Part shown: positions 11,611 to 26,195 of the stretch, piece after piece
Layout of the letters: the number at the start of each line of letters is the position of its first letter
Numbering within the stretch: the first letter of the stretch is position 1
NCBI GenBank assembly: GCA_907165065.1
Contig: OU015524.1
Span: 39,251,295-39,315,294 of the forward strand
From: Caprimulgus europaeus
Lineage: Eukaryota > Chordata > Aves > Caprimulgiformes > Caprimulgidae
Direction of reading: 5' to 3'
Length of the DNA: 64,000 bases
Made by a program: the position numbers and the translations under genes
The notes under the pieces: model-generated
Database searches by the model: none
What the model saw: the letters and a program-made list of their open reading frames with translations, nothing else
What the model was told of the DNA's origin: nothing

Positions 11611-14600
11611 GCTTCTCCGGGCATGGCTGCAAAGGGTTGTCAGAGTGTGCCTTTTTCTTCATTTGCACTCCTCCTGGGGTTTTTAGGTCAGGAGGTGTTG
11701 CCTCCCCGGCAGAGGACAGTAACTCCCTTCCTCTGCCCCACTGCTCTTGGGGGGTCAGATCCTGCCACTGTGCTCCCCCAGAGAGCAGGGCCTGTGGTGA
11801 GGTGCCTGTTCTCAGCCAGCTCCTGCCCGCCTGCCCTCACTGCCCTTTGTCCCTGCCTGCTGTCCACCTGGGTCAGGGCTCCCGCAGTAGCCCAAAGGAC
11901 CTGGGTTCATACCCAGGGCTTTGGGAGGCACTGGCAGCCCAGGTGCCTGCCGAGTGGCTGGTCAGGAGGAGACCTCTGGCAAAGGGGCAGTGGAGCAGAT
12001 GGAGTAGCCCAGCCCAGCAGGAAAAAAACAGATCCCATCCACAGGATTTTGAGGAGGATGTCCACAGCTTTCTCAGTCCTTAGCTGATGGCTAAGTTTGG
12101 TTTGATGTGGAGAAGTAGGGTCATGAGTGGTGAGGAGGAAGAACACCTCCAGTCAAGAAATTAGGACTTTAGGACAAGGTGAAATTGTAGTTTGAGCCTG
12201 AAGAGTCTCAGTAGCAAATTCAATTTTCTCACCTCTCAGATTTGGGGGACCCGATGAGAAATAGGCATTGAGAGAGCTCCTCTTGCAACATACAGTCTTG
12301 CATGACTTGATTGGCCAAGCCTGGGCAATGGCTCTGTTGCTGTTGGATCAGCTCTCCCTTCTGACAGGTGTCAATATTTGCTGACATTTTAGGTCATTCA
12401 AGAAAGGCTTTACTGAATTGTGAGAATTTTTGGAAGCAGAAATATTCAAAATTCTCCAGTTGGAGGTATTTGCTGCTAAAATCTTTCCAGCTCTTGTTAC
12501 TCTTTGCTGGCCAAAGTATAGGACACTATGGTATCACTCCAGCAAGAAGCTCTGCTAGGAACCCTGTCTCTGGGTTAACACCTTCCTCTCTGAGAAGCAC
12601 TGAGGTATAGCTCTCTCCATCTTTAGGCTCCCCTGTGTGGAAAGTGTCAAGGTTTCCTCTAATAACCCCTCCTGCTGTGAGTATCCCTAAGGAAAGCCAA
12701 TGACAAGGAGCTCCACAGCTACCTCTTGATTTGAGTTTTACACATTACTTCTGTTATCGTAACTGGTAGTCATGGGAATCTGCCTTAACCTTAGTCCTGG
12801 CAAATCATTTATGCTAGCAGTTCAGAAGTTAGACTCAGTGCTGTTCTTAATTCCAGACAGAGCTGAAAAAATTAGGTTGTTCAGACATTTATAAGTAAGT
12901 GGTCAGGAGCCAAAGCCTTGGATGCAGGGATAAGTATCAGAGGTTCAAGCAAAAGCTGTTCTCAAAGCATTGAGGGTGGACTTTGATCTTGATCTACATA
13001 TTGCACCTCTATGGACTGTTGTGACCTCTCTTTTAGCTAGTATACAAACTTCCAGTTTCTCCATCACACTGCAGTGCATTTGCAGTGGTCTGCTATCACT
13101 CTGCTTTCAGTGGATATCTCAGTGTGGGTGCAATTAAATCTGACCTAGAAGTTCAGCTTCATCACTAAAACCTCAGATGCTGGCGCAAGCCCAGTTCTAT
13201 CAATAAACAGCAGTTTATGAGAGCCGGAAATGTTGGTTGCATCAAATAAATCCTTTGAGGTACTCACATTTATAATAAATCTCGGGATAAAAAAGGTGAC
13301 AGCAACTGTAACTTGAAGAGTCATCACTGCCTGCACAGAAGCTTTGTTACCCAAGTTTGGTGCTAATAAGTCTCAATATCGGGTCTTACTTACAATTTTA
13401 AAAGGCTTCCTGGGGGAGATTTGAAATGCATGACAGCTCCGATACTTGCTTAAAGCTGCATATTAATGAGCTGGAGTCCGTTGGGGGACAGGGAGGAAAT
13501 TGAAGGCATTTGTAGTAATAGTGACACAAGGAATTAATTGTACAGATAGAAACAGCTAATTATTAAGAGCCACAAGTAAAATCACCAGAACTTTTCCAGG
13601 TTGATGTATTTCTTCTCTAAAACCTTTCCAGTTCTTGTTCTTATCCCCTTGCCAAAGGATTGTTTCAGCAAAAAGCTCTGGTAAGAGCACATTTAATCCC
13701 TTATTCTTTTGTATAGCACACACATCAGCAGACACATGCACATCCGCTGCCTGAGAATTCTGCAGGATCCAAGAGTTCATGCAGTACAGGAGGAAATCAG
13801 CTGTATAAACCACATTTGTACTTGTGATGTTGTAGGTAATGCTCTTTCTACAGTATCTGGGATATACTATGCTTCTGGAGTGTGTTTTTGTTCTTGCTCT
13901 TGACAATTGTTGAGTATGGTATCATGGATAACTGAGACCGGGCATTTCCTCTGTATGAGAGGGCTTCTGAGGTATTTCCGGTAGCATGATTTCTAAATCA
14001 GTCTCAAGATTTACCTTGTGTGTCAGCATGAAAAAAGACTGACACTGGAAAATGTGTGCTTCTCGTGCACTGCTACAGTCCCTAGTTCTGGGTGGTGTGA
14101 CATGGACAGGGAACTGTCTAAGTGGTCTTTGTTACAGCTTCTACTCCTTGCTGTTACCAGTAGGTCTGCATCAGCACACTTTTTCCTACTCCAAGCAACA
14201 GCAGAGTTTTACTGTCAGCCTGACAGGGGTACGTCTCCCTGTTTGCTTAGCTTGGCCCTTTTGCCCCAGGGCCATTGCACAGGTGTTTAGCCTGTGCTTT
14301 CCTCGCTTCACCGAGAGCCTCCTTGAATCTCCTCATAATATAAAAGGAAGCCAATTGTGTTCAAATTTGGACAGAGTCTCATTCTGTCGCAAAGCAGTTG
14401 CCTTTAAATCGTGCCCTTGCTCAATACAAAAGGTGATCTGTTTTTCATGAAGGGCTGTCTATTTGGATTTCTTTTGAACGGAAAATTTTTCTATGTCTCA
14501 AATGTAAAATATTTCATAGGTTTTCTAGAAACTGCTTTCATAGTTCTGCCACACAACACTACCTACTTTCATAAATCTTTATGTACTCGGTAAAAATCAA

Positions 14601-17336
14601 TGCCTACTTATTAATACAATATTGATATGTGCTTCCTAAGTAATAAAGGATGCGGTGTCATGCACATACATATACTCAAAGAGCAGGGTTGCATGGAGAA
14701 GTTTACAGTCATTTTATGCAATGGGATGCACTGCAATGACAAGTCTGCAGCCAATTTTGGTTAAGTTCATAAATTCAAATACTGAATTTTGACAGAATCC
14801 CATTTTCTGTTACTCAGGCACAATAAGCATTCATTTTCGCTCCAGACCTAAATACAAGCCTGAAAAATGGAACAAAGTTGGCGTACCTGTGAATCCCAAA
14901 GCGCCAAGCCTGAGCAATGCAGATTCTACACAGAACAGCAACAGAGCAAGAAAATACTGGAGTAACAACAGCCAGAGCCACTGGCTCTGAAAGAGAATGA
15001 TGGGAGCTGCTTCTTATTTAGAAACCCTGGTTGCCTGTGTGGGCACGTGGAAAAGCCATCGACTGCTGTGCTGGGCTTGGTGGAACCACATCCAGGGTAA
15101 TGCTACAGCAGCACCCCAGCATCTGTGGGGTTGTGTGCTCTGGCACGATGCTAGCAATTCTCCACGAGCACAGGGACATCAACTGGAGATATTGGAGGGC
15201 AAAGGATTTAAACATTCTTCAAGGAGTCTTCTACCTAGTCCAGGGGCCGAGGAAAAAACATGTCTTCCAAAATAATTATTCTCAATAATCTTCTTTGGAT
15301 AGAAGAGAGGAGAAGATGGTATTATTGGTATTAATAACAGCATTAACAGGAGGAATATAGGCCAGCATGTGCCAAAGTTAGAAAACAGGCAAAGCAGCTG
15401 CTGGAGGGTAGGAAGCACAAAGCCAGCGTGCGTGCCTGCTGCACCACTGGGAGCCGGGGACACAGGCAAAAAGTGCAGGTGGCGTGGAAGGGGGTAAACA
15501 GAGATAACATAGCAAAGTGCAGCAGGGAAGAAACAAACAGGGAGCCCAGAGAAACAAACAATGAAGTATTTACATGATCACATTTTTGTGCTGAATCCTA
15601 TCTTGTTGGAGGAGTAATTTATAGCAGTGCAGATGAACAACAGAGCTGGCATGACAGGCACTAGTCTATCATAGCCTTAAATGTGTAAATGCCTTAAATG
15701 AAATGCTATATGAAAGGCAGCAGGCATTTCTTTTCTGCCCCTCAGCTCACCTGAGGTGAACTAATTCAACTTAGTGCTCAAACAACAGAGAATTACATTC
15801 ATGTCAGAGGTCTCACCCCAGTATATTCCTGAGGTTTTTGTAACAGTGGGCACTCCAGCTCTGTGAGCATCTGTTTAATCTCTTTTTTTCAACTCCCTTT
15901 CAAACATTTATTTTATCACGAAGTTTAGGATTAAAAGTGAATCTTACAGCATGCAGATTTCAAAAAATTGTAGTGCTCCCTTTTTCTCTTTGCTATATGT
16001 CATACCATGCAGATTGTATTCTTTATAAAGCGACTGCAGAGGGCTGGTGACTGGCTTATCTGCCTGCCATTTCCCTCATACGTCTTTTTTACCTGCCTCT
16101 AGTTTGTCATTGACTTGAAAGTCACAGTTTGGTGCCTGTATCCCTCTCTTCATCAGCTCGCTGGCAGCTGGGGAGGCAGAGCCATGACTAGACCTGGCAC
16201 CTCCCATGGACGCAGGTCAGTGGCCAGGAAAGGACAGAGACTCTCCTACAGCTGTGAGTATGCCTGCCCTGAAACTGTGCAGCAGCACCTTATCCAAGCC
16301 TGCCTGGGCACACAGACAGGCTGTTGGAGTCATCTCCCCCATGCTGACTTCTGTGCTCACTGACAAGGCTGCTCATTCTCTGCCCTTCCCTGTCTACCAC
16401 AATGAGTTTTCCTGCAGCTTATTAGTGCTCTCCTGCTCTGACTATGTGAATAACACACTGGGGGCGTCAGGGAGGATTCATGACTCGACCCAGATGACTT
16501 CAGTGTTTGTGTCTGTCCATCAAGGGAGGGTCAGACTTGGTAGCACAGCTCTGGAGTGCTCAGAGCAGGGGGCAATAAGGCATACCTGTTCCTCAGAGGG
16601 ATACTGTGAGGCCAGTGCTCCAAACGAGCATGGTTTACAGGAACTTCTTTCAGGTTTAAACAACTGAGCAGTCTTGTCAGTGAGCAAAGAAGTCAGCGTG
16701 GAGGAGATGACTCCAACAGCCTATCTGGGTGCCCAGGCAGGCTTGGGTAAAGCATTGCTGCACAGTGTCAGGACAGGCGTGCTCACAGGTGTAGGAGAGT
16801 CTCCGCCTGTCCCCTCAAGCTGTGCTCTGTCCCTGGAAACAACACAAGCAAGGGGAAGCTGTGCTCAGCAGCATGTTCCCACCCACTGCCTTACTGATGT
16901 GGCTCTTTTCTGAACCATAACTATTCTGTCAAATGCCATGACAGAGGGAAAACAATCCCATACCTTGGCAGCTAGAACACAAACACAGTTTCAGAGGTGG
17001 GCTGGCAGCAATTGATGGGCATTTCTTCCTACTCCTGGAAAGCTTTGGCAGAAAGGAGTGCATTACTCTGTGTTACCAAGTTCAGCAGAGCTGGATTCTT
17101 CTATTCTTTAGAGAGATCTTGTCTGCTTGTGAAAGATTTATAAATAAGATATTCCATGTCATATTACATCATGTTTAGTATATTAACCGGGGCTGACCGG
17201 AAATGGGGAGATTCTCTTGGGAATTGCTCAGGCTCGCTTTCCTGGGATTGTGATTTTGGTTCAGGGTTCCTTTTCGCTCCTCTGGGATCATTATCAGTGA
17301 GTGGTGAGCAATTGTACTCTGTATCACTCGTGTGTA
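11611..17336. other. intergenic, no gene recognised
   Basis: This is single-copy-looking DNA between KIF26B and EFCAB2. No open frame here has a recognisable family or exon-like splice structure. The stretch 13140-13530 has low divergence-style complexity and a GCATATTAATGAG motif of the POU/homeodomain type, so it could be a conserved regulatory element, but this is a guess. Confidence 0.5.
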
Positions 17337-17371
17337 TTTATATATATATATATTTATATATATATATATAT
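17337..17371. repeat. (TA)n microsatellite
   Basis: Alternating TA dinucleotides with a single interruption (TTTA). It is followed by AT-rich low-complexity DNA to about 17430. Confidence 0.95.
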
Positions 17372-17430
17372 TTGTTATCATTATTACTCTTATTATTTTA
17401 ATTTTATTATTAGTTTTTAATAATTTTAAT

Positions 17431-19146
17431 GTGTACTGGGAAACCTTGAGTACCAATATGTTTGCACTGGTCCTTCTCTAATGAGACTGCCAACTTTGCA
17501 GGCCTTGGTCCAAAAGCACTGGAATCTGTGCCCTGGAGCTGGCAAATCTCTGTGTTTGTGAACGTGTGTGGGATGCCATCCCGCACTGCCGGGAGCAGCT
17601 GGGGCTTCATTATTCGCTAACAGGCACAAAGCGGGGCTGAGGAGCAGATGCCTTTTGGATCCCAAACGCTCGTGATATGGTACTGATCTGTGTTTCTGCT
17701 GGCAGTGGGAGTCTGGTGTTTGCTCCAATGTTATTTACATTTCAGTCTGTATGAGGATGGTGTCTTTGCTAGGTGGAGGAGATACTGCAAGCCTGGCAGG
17801 TGTGTTCTTTTATGGTTGTTTACATACAAACAAACCAACCAGTACCAGTGAGTGGAAGATCTCAAGAGAAATAGAGTGTTTCTGTAGCATATGAGGCCTG
17901 ATTAAAACAGAAGAGTGTAGTGACTCTGACTTTTTTTTTTTCTAGAAAAAGCTGCATTCTGCTGCAGAGTGGTGACAAGAGTTGATGTAAGGATCACTCT
18001 GGAGAGGAATGTATGTAAGGTTGTATCATTCAGAGAATCTTCATCTTATTTGGGCTTCAAGCTGATGTATTTATCACAGACAATTCATTTTAATTGCTAA
18101 AAAGTATGGAGAAAGCTCCAGAGGGACCGGAAAGAGTATTGCCACAATTCCTAAAGTTGAAACTGTCCTATTACATGCCACACATCTGTGAAGTCACATT
18201 CAGAAAACCTGTATGTAGACACAGCCTACCCTGCCAGACAGCCACCCCAGTCCCACTTGCAAGGGTTGATGTCTCGGGAAGGTGGTTCTCAGAATTACCT
18301 GGAAAGCAAACATCTTTGGCTGACAAATATAGATGACTGAGTGACCTTTTTTTCTGTGTATGTCAGTTATGTCCAATTGGTCACATTCTTTCACATGCTT
18401 GACTGGAACAAATTTTCTTAGACTTCAAAAGGAAGGTTGTAACATTTTAAGGAAGTGTTTTAGGAAGCTTCTCAGATGCTAACTAATCAGTGGAGGGTCC
18501 ATGTGGGTTGAATAGGCTTTGTTGAATGAGTTTCCAACAAACCAGGAAGGAAAAATTGATACATATAATTCAAGTCAGTCTGGAAAAGAATGGGCAGCTA
18601 GGGCCATATGGCAACTTCAGGATTAATAAGTGCCATGCAAATAACAATAATACGAAAGCTGCAAGCTTATAGGTTTCTTCAGGGGAGGGTCCTGATGACA
18701 TTCAGGAATCTGGCAAAGGATGAGTGTGCGTTTTTTTTGTGTGACTCTGTGTTCACCATTTTTCCTGTGTTGAAAAAAAAACCATGTATGTTTCCTCCTA
18801 AGATGAACTGTTTACTATAAAGGCTACCTACCTGCCTAGATACCTGTTGCTCTTTTTGTTTATAGCATACTAATTAAACTAAACCAGGGTTAATTAGGCA
18901 TTAAAGTTTTACTCTGACTTACTAAGGAGATATTAAAACATTAAGAAGTGAAAGAAGAAATCATTATAGATACTTAGAGTACTTAATTTACACGTGTCTT
19001 AATTATAAGCATTACCAGTAATAGTTCTGCAAACCAGTCTTGAATAATGGCCAATTTACATTCCTTTGAGCAAACAGGCCAAGGAGGTGTTTTATAATGG
19101 TTTACATAAATGAAGTTAGTTTGCTAACTAAACCAAACATACTGAA
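17431..19146. other. intergenic, no gene recognised
   Basis: Nothing recognisable as a gene, RNA or mobile element was found. Open frames are short and lack family features. Confidence 0.5.

Positions 19147-19190
<44 letters not shown>
19147..19190. repeat. compound (TG)n(TA)n microsatellite
   Basis: About seven TG units followed by about thirteen TA units and a short CACA. This is a likely length-polymorphic locus. Confidence 0.95.
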
Positions 19191-19191
<1 letters not shown>

Positions 19192-22100
19192 CTTGAATGT
19201 ATATTCAAGATTGCCCTCCAAGCTTTAGCCACATGAAATACTGATAAGAACCCTTAAAACTCAAGAACCTTACAGCTCTAGTCTTCACAAATGAGGATAA
19301 CTTGCATACATCGCATCCACAGACTGTTTATTTCATGGAGCACAAGACTAATCCTGAAATTCTTCTGCATGCCTTCTTCAAGCAAGGTAAGAAGTTCCTT
19401 ACTTTAAAACAGGATCTGCATTTTCTTACTCATTATACCTGCCAAGTGGTTGGCACCGGATGTGGTATCTTAATGAGACTTGTTTGCTGGAGCACTTTGA
19501 AATCACGTCTGTTGCAAGAAAAGGCCCAGGCTACCTCTCTTCCTTCTCAGGCCCAACTTCTTTTTAGGGCCTTGAAGATGTTAGAAAGGGGAATAAATAT
19601 GAAGAATCTGTCTTAACAGACTCTGCTTATAAGAAAATAACTTCCTTTGTCCCATGGACTGATTGGCAAGCACAGACCATGCAGGCAAGTGGAACATGAA
19701 GCCCAAATTAATGAGTAATCAAAGGACTGTTCTGCAAAAATGGAAATAATTTCTAATCGGTGAATGTAGTGGTGCGTGGCGGATCTACAGATTTCTGTAA
19801 TTATCAGGCATCCAAAATATGCTGTTGCTGCCTGCAGAACGAGGCATTCTCTCCAGGAGGAGGAAGATGGCAGCCAAAGTATGCTCTTGTGTATGAACTT
19901 TTGACCCACCCAAGTGCCACGGAAGAGGCACAGCTTGCACCCTGAACTTTCAGTGTAGGAAATAATGATGTCCTTTGGGTGCACTGGTGTGCGGACAGGT
20001 GGGAGAAGATCAGAGCAGTTTGGCACTGTTGGTTCTGTGACAGCATGCGTCTGGCATATTGCAGGAATCAAGATAGGCAAAGACAAAGGAGGTACCAAGG
20101 GGTGCAGTTTTCAGAAATGTGAGAGAGAATGAGAGATACCTACATAATACCATGAAACTGGGTAGGTTAAACATATTCCCCTAGTTTGCCTCTGGTACAG
20201 CTTTTGTCTTCTGTAAACTCCTCTAGCAAAGCACAGACCTTACAACAACCCATTAGATTAGACTCCAAGCTGAGCACCTTGTGGTTCCCTTAATTTGCAC
20301 TTGTGCCCATAGACATTTGTTGGATACAACAATCAAAATGGTGTAGGTACCGTAATATACAGGTCCCTTCAGCAACAGACCACTTTGCATTCAACAATGC
20401 AGGTATTAATGGGCCAGGAAGTACTACTTGTACAAACTGTACCCTGTACATGTAGCTCACTTATTAATAGTTTCAAAGAGACCAATTTCCTATCAACATG
20501 ACTGCTGAGGAGGCCACTATATGGGGACATAACCAGCTGATTTCATATTTATATGAAAATGGAGTCTGTGATGAGAACACAGCTTGCTGAATATGATCAT
20601 GTTAATCGTGAGCCCCTCTGACAAAGACCTGGGAGATGGGAACTTTGCGACCCCTTCCTGGCAACTCCAGAGGTACCTGTGTACATCTGTTTGAATCTTG
20701 GTATGAGGGTCAAGGGTGACAAAAAACACAGTACCGTCTCTATGAGATGGACACTTAATGAACAGTAAAGCTGGTCCCTTATGGAGTGTTGCAGTAGATT
20801 AATTACGTTATTGGTAACACGAAGGTAGTAATGAATGTGGAGAGTTTATCTTGTTTTTACAATCCTGAGTGAGAGGAGTGTGACTTTCTGCAACCTGGCC
20901 TGTCATTAACGTCATTACTTTGACATAGTTCACGTTTCTACTGGCAGTGAAGCAGCAGTGGCAGTGTGAAAGCTGGGGACTGCTTTCACCAGCGGGTGTC
21001 TGCTGGGGCAGCTGTAGTGGGGCTGCAAGGGGGACAGGACATGGCTTTCGCCCCAGGTGAGGAACAGTGATGATCTGTAAACTCTGCTGTTCAGATGAAC
21101 TCTCATTGATCAGCAGAGACTGAGGATGGCCGCTTCTGAACAGGTTTATTTCATCCACTTACTATCTAAAAAATGCCCTGCAAACAGAATCTTATCTGTA
21201 GTTCTTAAACAAATATTGTAAGGCTTAAAGATTTCACTGGCAGAGCAGAAGTTTAGTGCAAGAGTTTCACCCTACATTTTATATCTGGTTCAGAGCATAA
21301 CAAAAGGAAAGTGAACTTGCTGGTCTCGGCTGGGTGCGCATAAGTGCTGGACAAACAGCAGGTAATTCCAGTACAGAAACGGGAAGAATGTTCCTCTGTT
21401 GCCCTTTTTATTATCTTTGTTATGAATTTTCATTGCCGAAAGCTAAGTTACAAAGTTAAATTTTAGCAGTGATGAATGCATTGTTTCTTCTCTTGCTTCT
21501 TGAGATACATTCATTAGCTGATGCATAGATCTGGTTCTCAGCCAGCTGTTTGAAAGGCCAGGCAAGCTTTCTCTGTGTGTGTGAGAACACTCTTGTCTTT
21601 TCCCCACCACTCTTTACCTCTAGTTTCTGACGGTGTACCTCATAGACCACATTGATCACGGAAATTAGAATCATATTTGAACAGCACTAATCAAAATCTG
21701 ACTTCCAACAAAGGATAGTACAACACACATTAAATACAAGTTAGAAAGGCATGTTGTAGTCTTCCAGAGCTACTTACTTTCTGATTATTTTTATTATTTT
21801 TTAAGCTATTGCCAGAAGTGGGGAAGGCAGATTATTTCCTATTTCTTGTTTAAATGAAAACTGAGAGTGAGTTTGACCATAAGCTTCTAAAACCACATTT
21901 CTACAAATGCAGATATGTGACAACTCTATAAAAGAGATAGTACAAAACCTTTGTGCCAAATAGATGTTGGTGAGAACATATTTTGTTTAAAAATAAAAAC
22001 TGTACTACAAGCAACTCCGAAGAGGGGAATATGTGTATTTTTGCCTTTGAAGGGGTCCCCAGTTATGATTTCTTCTTTTCTTCTGAAATTCCTTGAAGAT

Positions 22101-24318
22101 GTTTTCCTTTTACTGAGGTTTCCATGGTTATTGATCTCTTGAAGTTGTCATATTAACCTAGGCAGCCACAGTTTCTCTGTATATTTCAGTCTTTGAATAC
22201 AGGTGTCGGTTCTTCCCATTTTGTAGGGACCCTATTTGGCAAGTCAACATCACTGAATTGGACTTTACTTGCCATCTTGATTTGTGCAAGAAGAATTTGT
22301 TCTCTGAATTCAAATGGCTTTTTCTGAGCTCACCTTTTTGTAAGCATGACTGACATTAGCTACTTGGGTGTGAACAATTCAACACATCTACTTGCAGATC
22401 ATTTTTTCTAATTTCTATGTTGTCCCAAATGTCTGCAGTTTATCATTCGTCATTTCTCCTTGTGACTGTATGACTGTAAAGCCTTTGCTTCCCCAGTGAG
22501 AATGGGCAGGGAGTGAGCAATTTTGTCCAACTTCTGTGTTCTCCTAAGAAAACAGAAGAGTCTTTCTCTTCATTTTTTAGTTGTTCACTTCCAGCTGACG
22601 TTGCCTCCTATGGGAGCAATGGTTTCTGGCTATCAAAGGCTAGCTGGCATGGCTTCCACAGTGGCTATGTTCTTCCACAACCAGGGACTAATGTCTGTGG
22701 GTATAGACCATTCTCCAAACATTTCATTGGTCCTCCTCTCCCAACACCAATTGGCCAGGTTCTGAAATAAACATGCTACAGAGAGAGCTTATGGGGCTTG
22801 TTACAATTCTGCCACCCCATCCAAAAGAAGAGTTAACATTATTCCCCTTTGCTGCTGGAGCTCATCCTCTCAGTGGGTATTGCTAAATCATCTCTGCCAG
22901 ACAGGATGTGCCCTTGGCAATTAGAAGTCCATATGACTTTTTTTTCCAGCTACTGTCCCTGGTCTTCATTTGCCTGTTATAAAGAGTAAGTTCCTGGGAA
23001 AGGCCCCCTACCCCAACTAATCCACAGTGCTATGCTGGAGAGGTGGCACATTTTCAAAGAGAAAAGCAGAAATCTCACTAACAAGCACATCCTGTATTAT
23101 ACTATTTTGCCAAAAGACATTGCATCCCTTTGTGGTTTGGAAGATGAAAAAAAAAAAGTTTTAGTTGTTTATATGTTTATATGAGAAAATCCAAAGGACA
23201 CATTTCGACATGCCCCCTTTCTTCAAGGCTGCTCAGTTCTACCTCATGGAGCCACAAGAATTCTGTAAGAACATCTTGAAAGCCCAACAGCATATTGCCA
23301 ACAGGAAATGAAGAGGAAGAACCTCCTTCTTCACATCAGTGTAAAACCAATGGTTACACGCTTTCAACAGTTCCTTTTACCTCTGTTTCCAGTGCATTTT
23401 TACAGATCCTTTCAGGATATGTACTTTGGTGTGACATCAAAAAGAAACCTGTCTTGGCAAAGCAGCAACAGCAGCAACTCATGGCAAAGCAGCAACTCAT
23501 GGCTTATTTATATAAATTGGAAAACATTGTAATTAAAAAAAATATATAAATAGTATGTAACTGGTTTTAGTGTGTGTGTCCCCTGCTTTTCATCATAGCT
23601 GTTCTTAGATTAGATAGCTGGGTATTTTTAGAGCACACGCTATTCACCATTTGAGCTTCGTAAGGCTACTGCAATAAAAAGGTGAGTGACAGCAGCTCCG
23701 CATTGCGCCTCCAGAGGAGGAGGTGCCAGAGGAAACTGGCACAAACAAACTACATTCAAAGAGCTACACTTCAGAGAGAAGCCAGCCTCTGTAAGCTGAA
23801 TAATAGCTACCTTGAGCAAATAGGCATGTCCTATATTCTGAAGGCCAACAAACTCTGGCCCTAGTGGCACAATGGAGCTTTCTTTTCCTCTTTCTTTCTT
23901 TCTAGGAATGGGTTGAGCCAAGGGCTCTGTATTTAGAGTGGTCTTCTTCCCATTCCTTGTCATACAACTTCTTCAGAAAGTTCTCCCCCACTGATTTCAA
24001 CAGCTGATGGTGAAGCATCATATTTAGCTTAACAAACTATCTCTGCAACTTGGATGAAGCCCAAAGAACTAGAGACAGGTTCTCAGTTTTCAATCAAAGT
24101 TAAGTATAACTCAAAAGCACCGCTGTGATTGGGGGAGCTCTGAAGAATGGCATTACTTCTCAAGGCTACAACACCATATGAAAAGTGGCTAGTGCTGGCT
24201 TTTTTAGTTTTATCTCTGCAATATTGAGTGAAACTTCACTATATAAACAGGTATTTAAACAAAGATGTCCTTAAAGTTGAACTATTGAGTTTTTCCTGGC
24301 TGTGTTACTATAAGCTAT
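19191..24318. other. intergenic, no gene recognised
   Basis: No gene or confidently identified repeat. A short direct duplication containing AAAGCAGCAACTCATGGC occurs at about 23458-23502. The open frames overlapping it are composition artefacts. Confidence 0.5.
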
Positions 24319-24645
24319 TGCTCTCTACAACTACCTGAAAGGAGGGTGTAGAGAGGTGGGTGTCAGTCTCTTCTGCCAAGTAACAGGACAAGAGGAAATG
24401 GCCTCAAGTTGTACCAAGGGAAGTTTAGACTAGATATTAGGAAGAATTTCTTTACTGAAAGGGTTATCAGGCATTGGAATGGGTTACCCAGGGCAGTGGT
24501 GGAGTCCCTATCCCTGGAGGTATTTAAAAGTCATCTAGACATAGGGCTTAGGGACATGGTTTAGTCGGGAACTTGTCAGTGTTAGGTTAACAATTGAACT
24601 TGTTGATCCTGAAGGTCTCTTCCAATCGAGCCAATTCTGTGAAAC
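24319..24645 (+). mobile_element. CR1 LINE 3' fragment, diverged
   Basis: A forward CR1 tail. It begins near CTACAACTACCTGAAAGGAGG, contains AAGTTTAGACTAGATATTAGGAAGAA and GGGTTACCCAGGGCAGTGGTGGAGTC, and ends in GAAGGTCTCTTCCAA...ATTCTGTGAAA. The reading frame is broken. It belongs to a different CR1 subfamily from the copy at 11098: the segment before the tail has a 'gacatggtttagtcggg' type sequence rather than the 'catctaggtgttcctgct' type. Confidence 0.92.
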
Positions 24646-26087
24646 TAAAATTAAGAATTTCAGCCTTTGCAACTAGTTTCCATGAAGACTGTACCACATC
24701 TTTAGTATTCCACCATTGTAAAAGCTAAACTATTGTAAAGCATAAAACTTGGACTACTTGCACATGTGGAAGACCTCAGCCTGAAATTCTTGCATTATCA
24801 GCTCAAAAATCACACCTCTAGAAAACCTGAGAACTCCGCTCTGGTTATTTTAATGACTAGGCTGGTGTCTAGGGGAAGACATGGCGGTGTACCACAACAC
24901 AAAGCCTAGGACTCATTCTGCATTGAAAGATGCTGTCATCTTGGCAGGAAAGACACTACTTTTGGCAGGAAATATTCAAAGGCTTTCTTCTGCATGAAAC
25001 ATTTTATTGTTTCCTTTTACGCTATCATTAAGGCAGGTATTTGGAACAGGGAAGTCTGTTCTAAAAGGGCTTCTAAAAGGAATAGTTAGAGTTCAGGATA
25101 AAAGCAATTGTTCTCGTATAGGAAATCACAGAAGCAACACGTGTGTTTTTAAGGCTGAGGTGATTCCAGACTAATGGCAGGAAGAGGTAATTTTAAGCCT
25201 CCACGCAGTAGCATCCCTAGATTTTACTTTTTGTACTCTGAACAATATGGAAAAGTTCTGTCTGCTGCCTCTTGTTGAATCTTGCTTGCTTGCATTACTG
25301 CAGACAAGAATTAACTACCTACTCCCCTGGTTTTATGGTTTTGGTCATTTCAATGACACAACTTGCATGCTGGTTGTACATCTCCATTAGATCTTCCACA
25401 GATAAGGCTTCAGTTAAAGAGACTAAAAGGTTTTTACAATGCCTTGTGAGCCAGTACATCACTATTTCTGAAGCTCTTCTGCAGACAGAACTGTTTTTGA
25501 AGTCGATGGGAGTTCTGTCTGAATAAGGACTTCAGGATTTGGGCCTCAGGGTATAAATGCAGCAATCAATCTTTTGAGCATAATGAATAACATTTTCTTG
25601 GCTTTCAGAACTATACTAAGCCAAATAATAGCCCTAGGGATTCAAAATGGGTTAAACAGGAGAATCTGCTTTGTTTCAAGCCACATCTTTATTTAGCTTT
25701 TAAACCAGCATAGTCACCATGCCCAGTACTGACGTACTTGAAAAACCCCTCCAATAATAAGACCAGATGTTTCAATAGTTAGTTTTACAATCAAAACTAC
25801 CATGGCATGAGAACACTACGAAACAGAGTTGTGTTCAATGAAAAACAAACATACTTGCTATAGACTGACCTGTTTAGAAGTTGCAACCTGAACATACAGT
25901 CTGAAACAAAAGACTTAAAGGCTGAGAACTTTACTAATTATGTGACAGGGAGGTCTGCAGGCACTGATTTTGATCAGAACATCTTAGTACCAGACACTGT
26001 GCAAACATCAGAGTTAGTGATACAAAAAGTCACTAGTCTGGGTAGGCAAGACACATACTCCCTTGCCTCCTGTTCCTTATAATTTCT
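24646..26087. other. intergenic, no gene recognised
   Basis: Nothing recognisable was found in this stretch. Confidence 0.5.
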
Positions 26088-26195
26088 CTGACTTTATAGA
26101 CGGAAAGTTCAGCTAGGGAGAGGTTATATAACTTACCCAAAACCTCTCACAAAGTCTAGAATGAAGCCTGACTGCCTAGCTGGTGCCTTACTGTC
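26088..26195 (-). mobile_element. possible MIR-like SINE relic
   Basis: The stretch resembles the reverse complement of a MIR core: TTATAGACGGAAAGTTCAG, then GAGAGGTTATATAACTTACCCAAAA, then a decayed box region. The order of the 'gaggttaagtaacttgccca' block matches MIR read backwards. It is strongly diverged, so the call is tentative. Confidence 0.4.
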
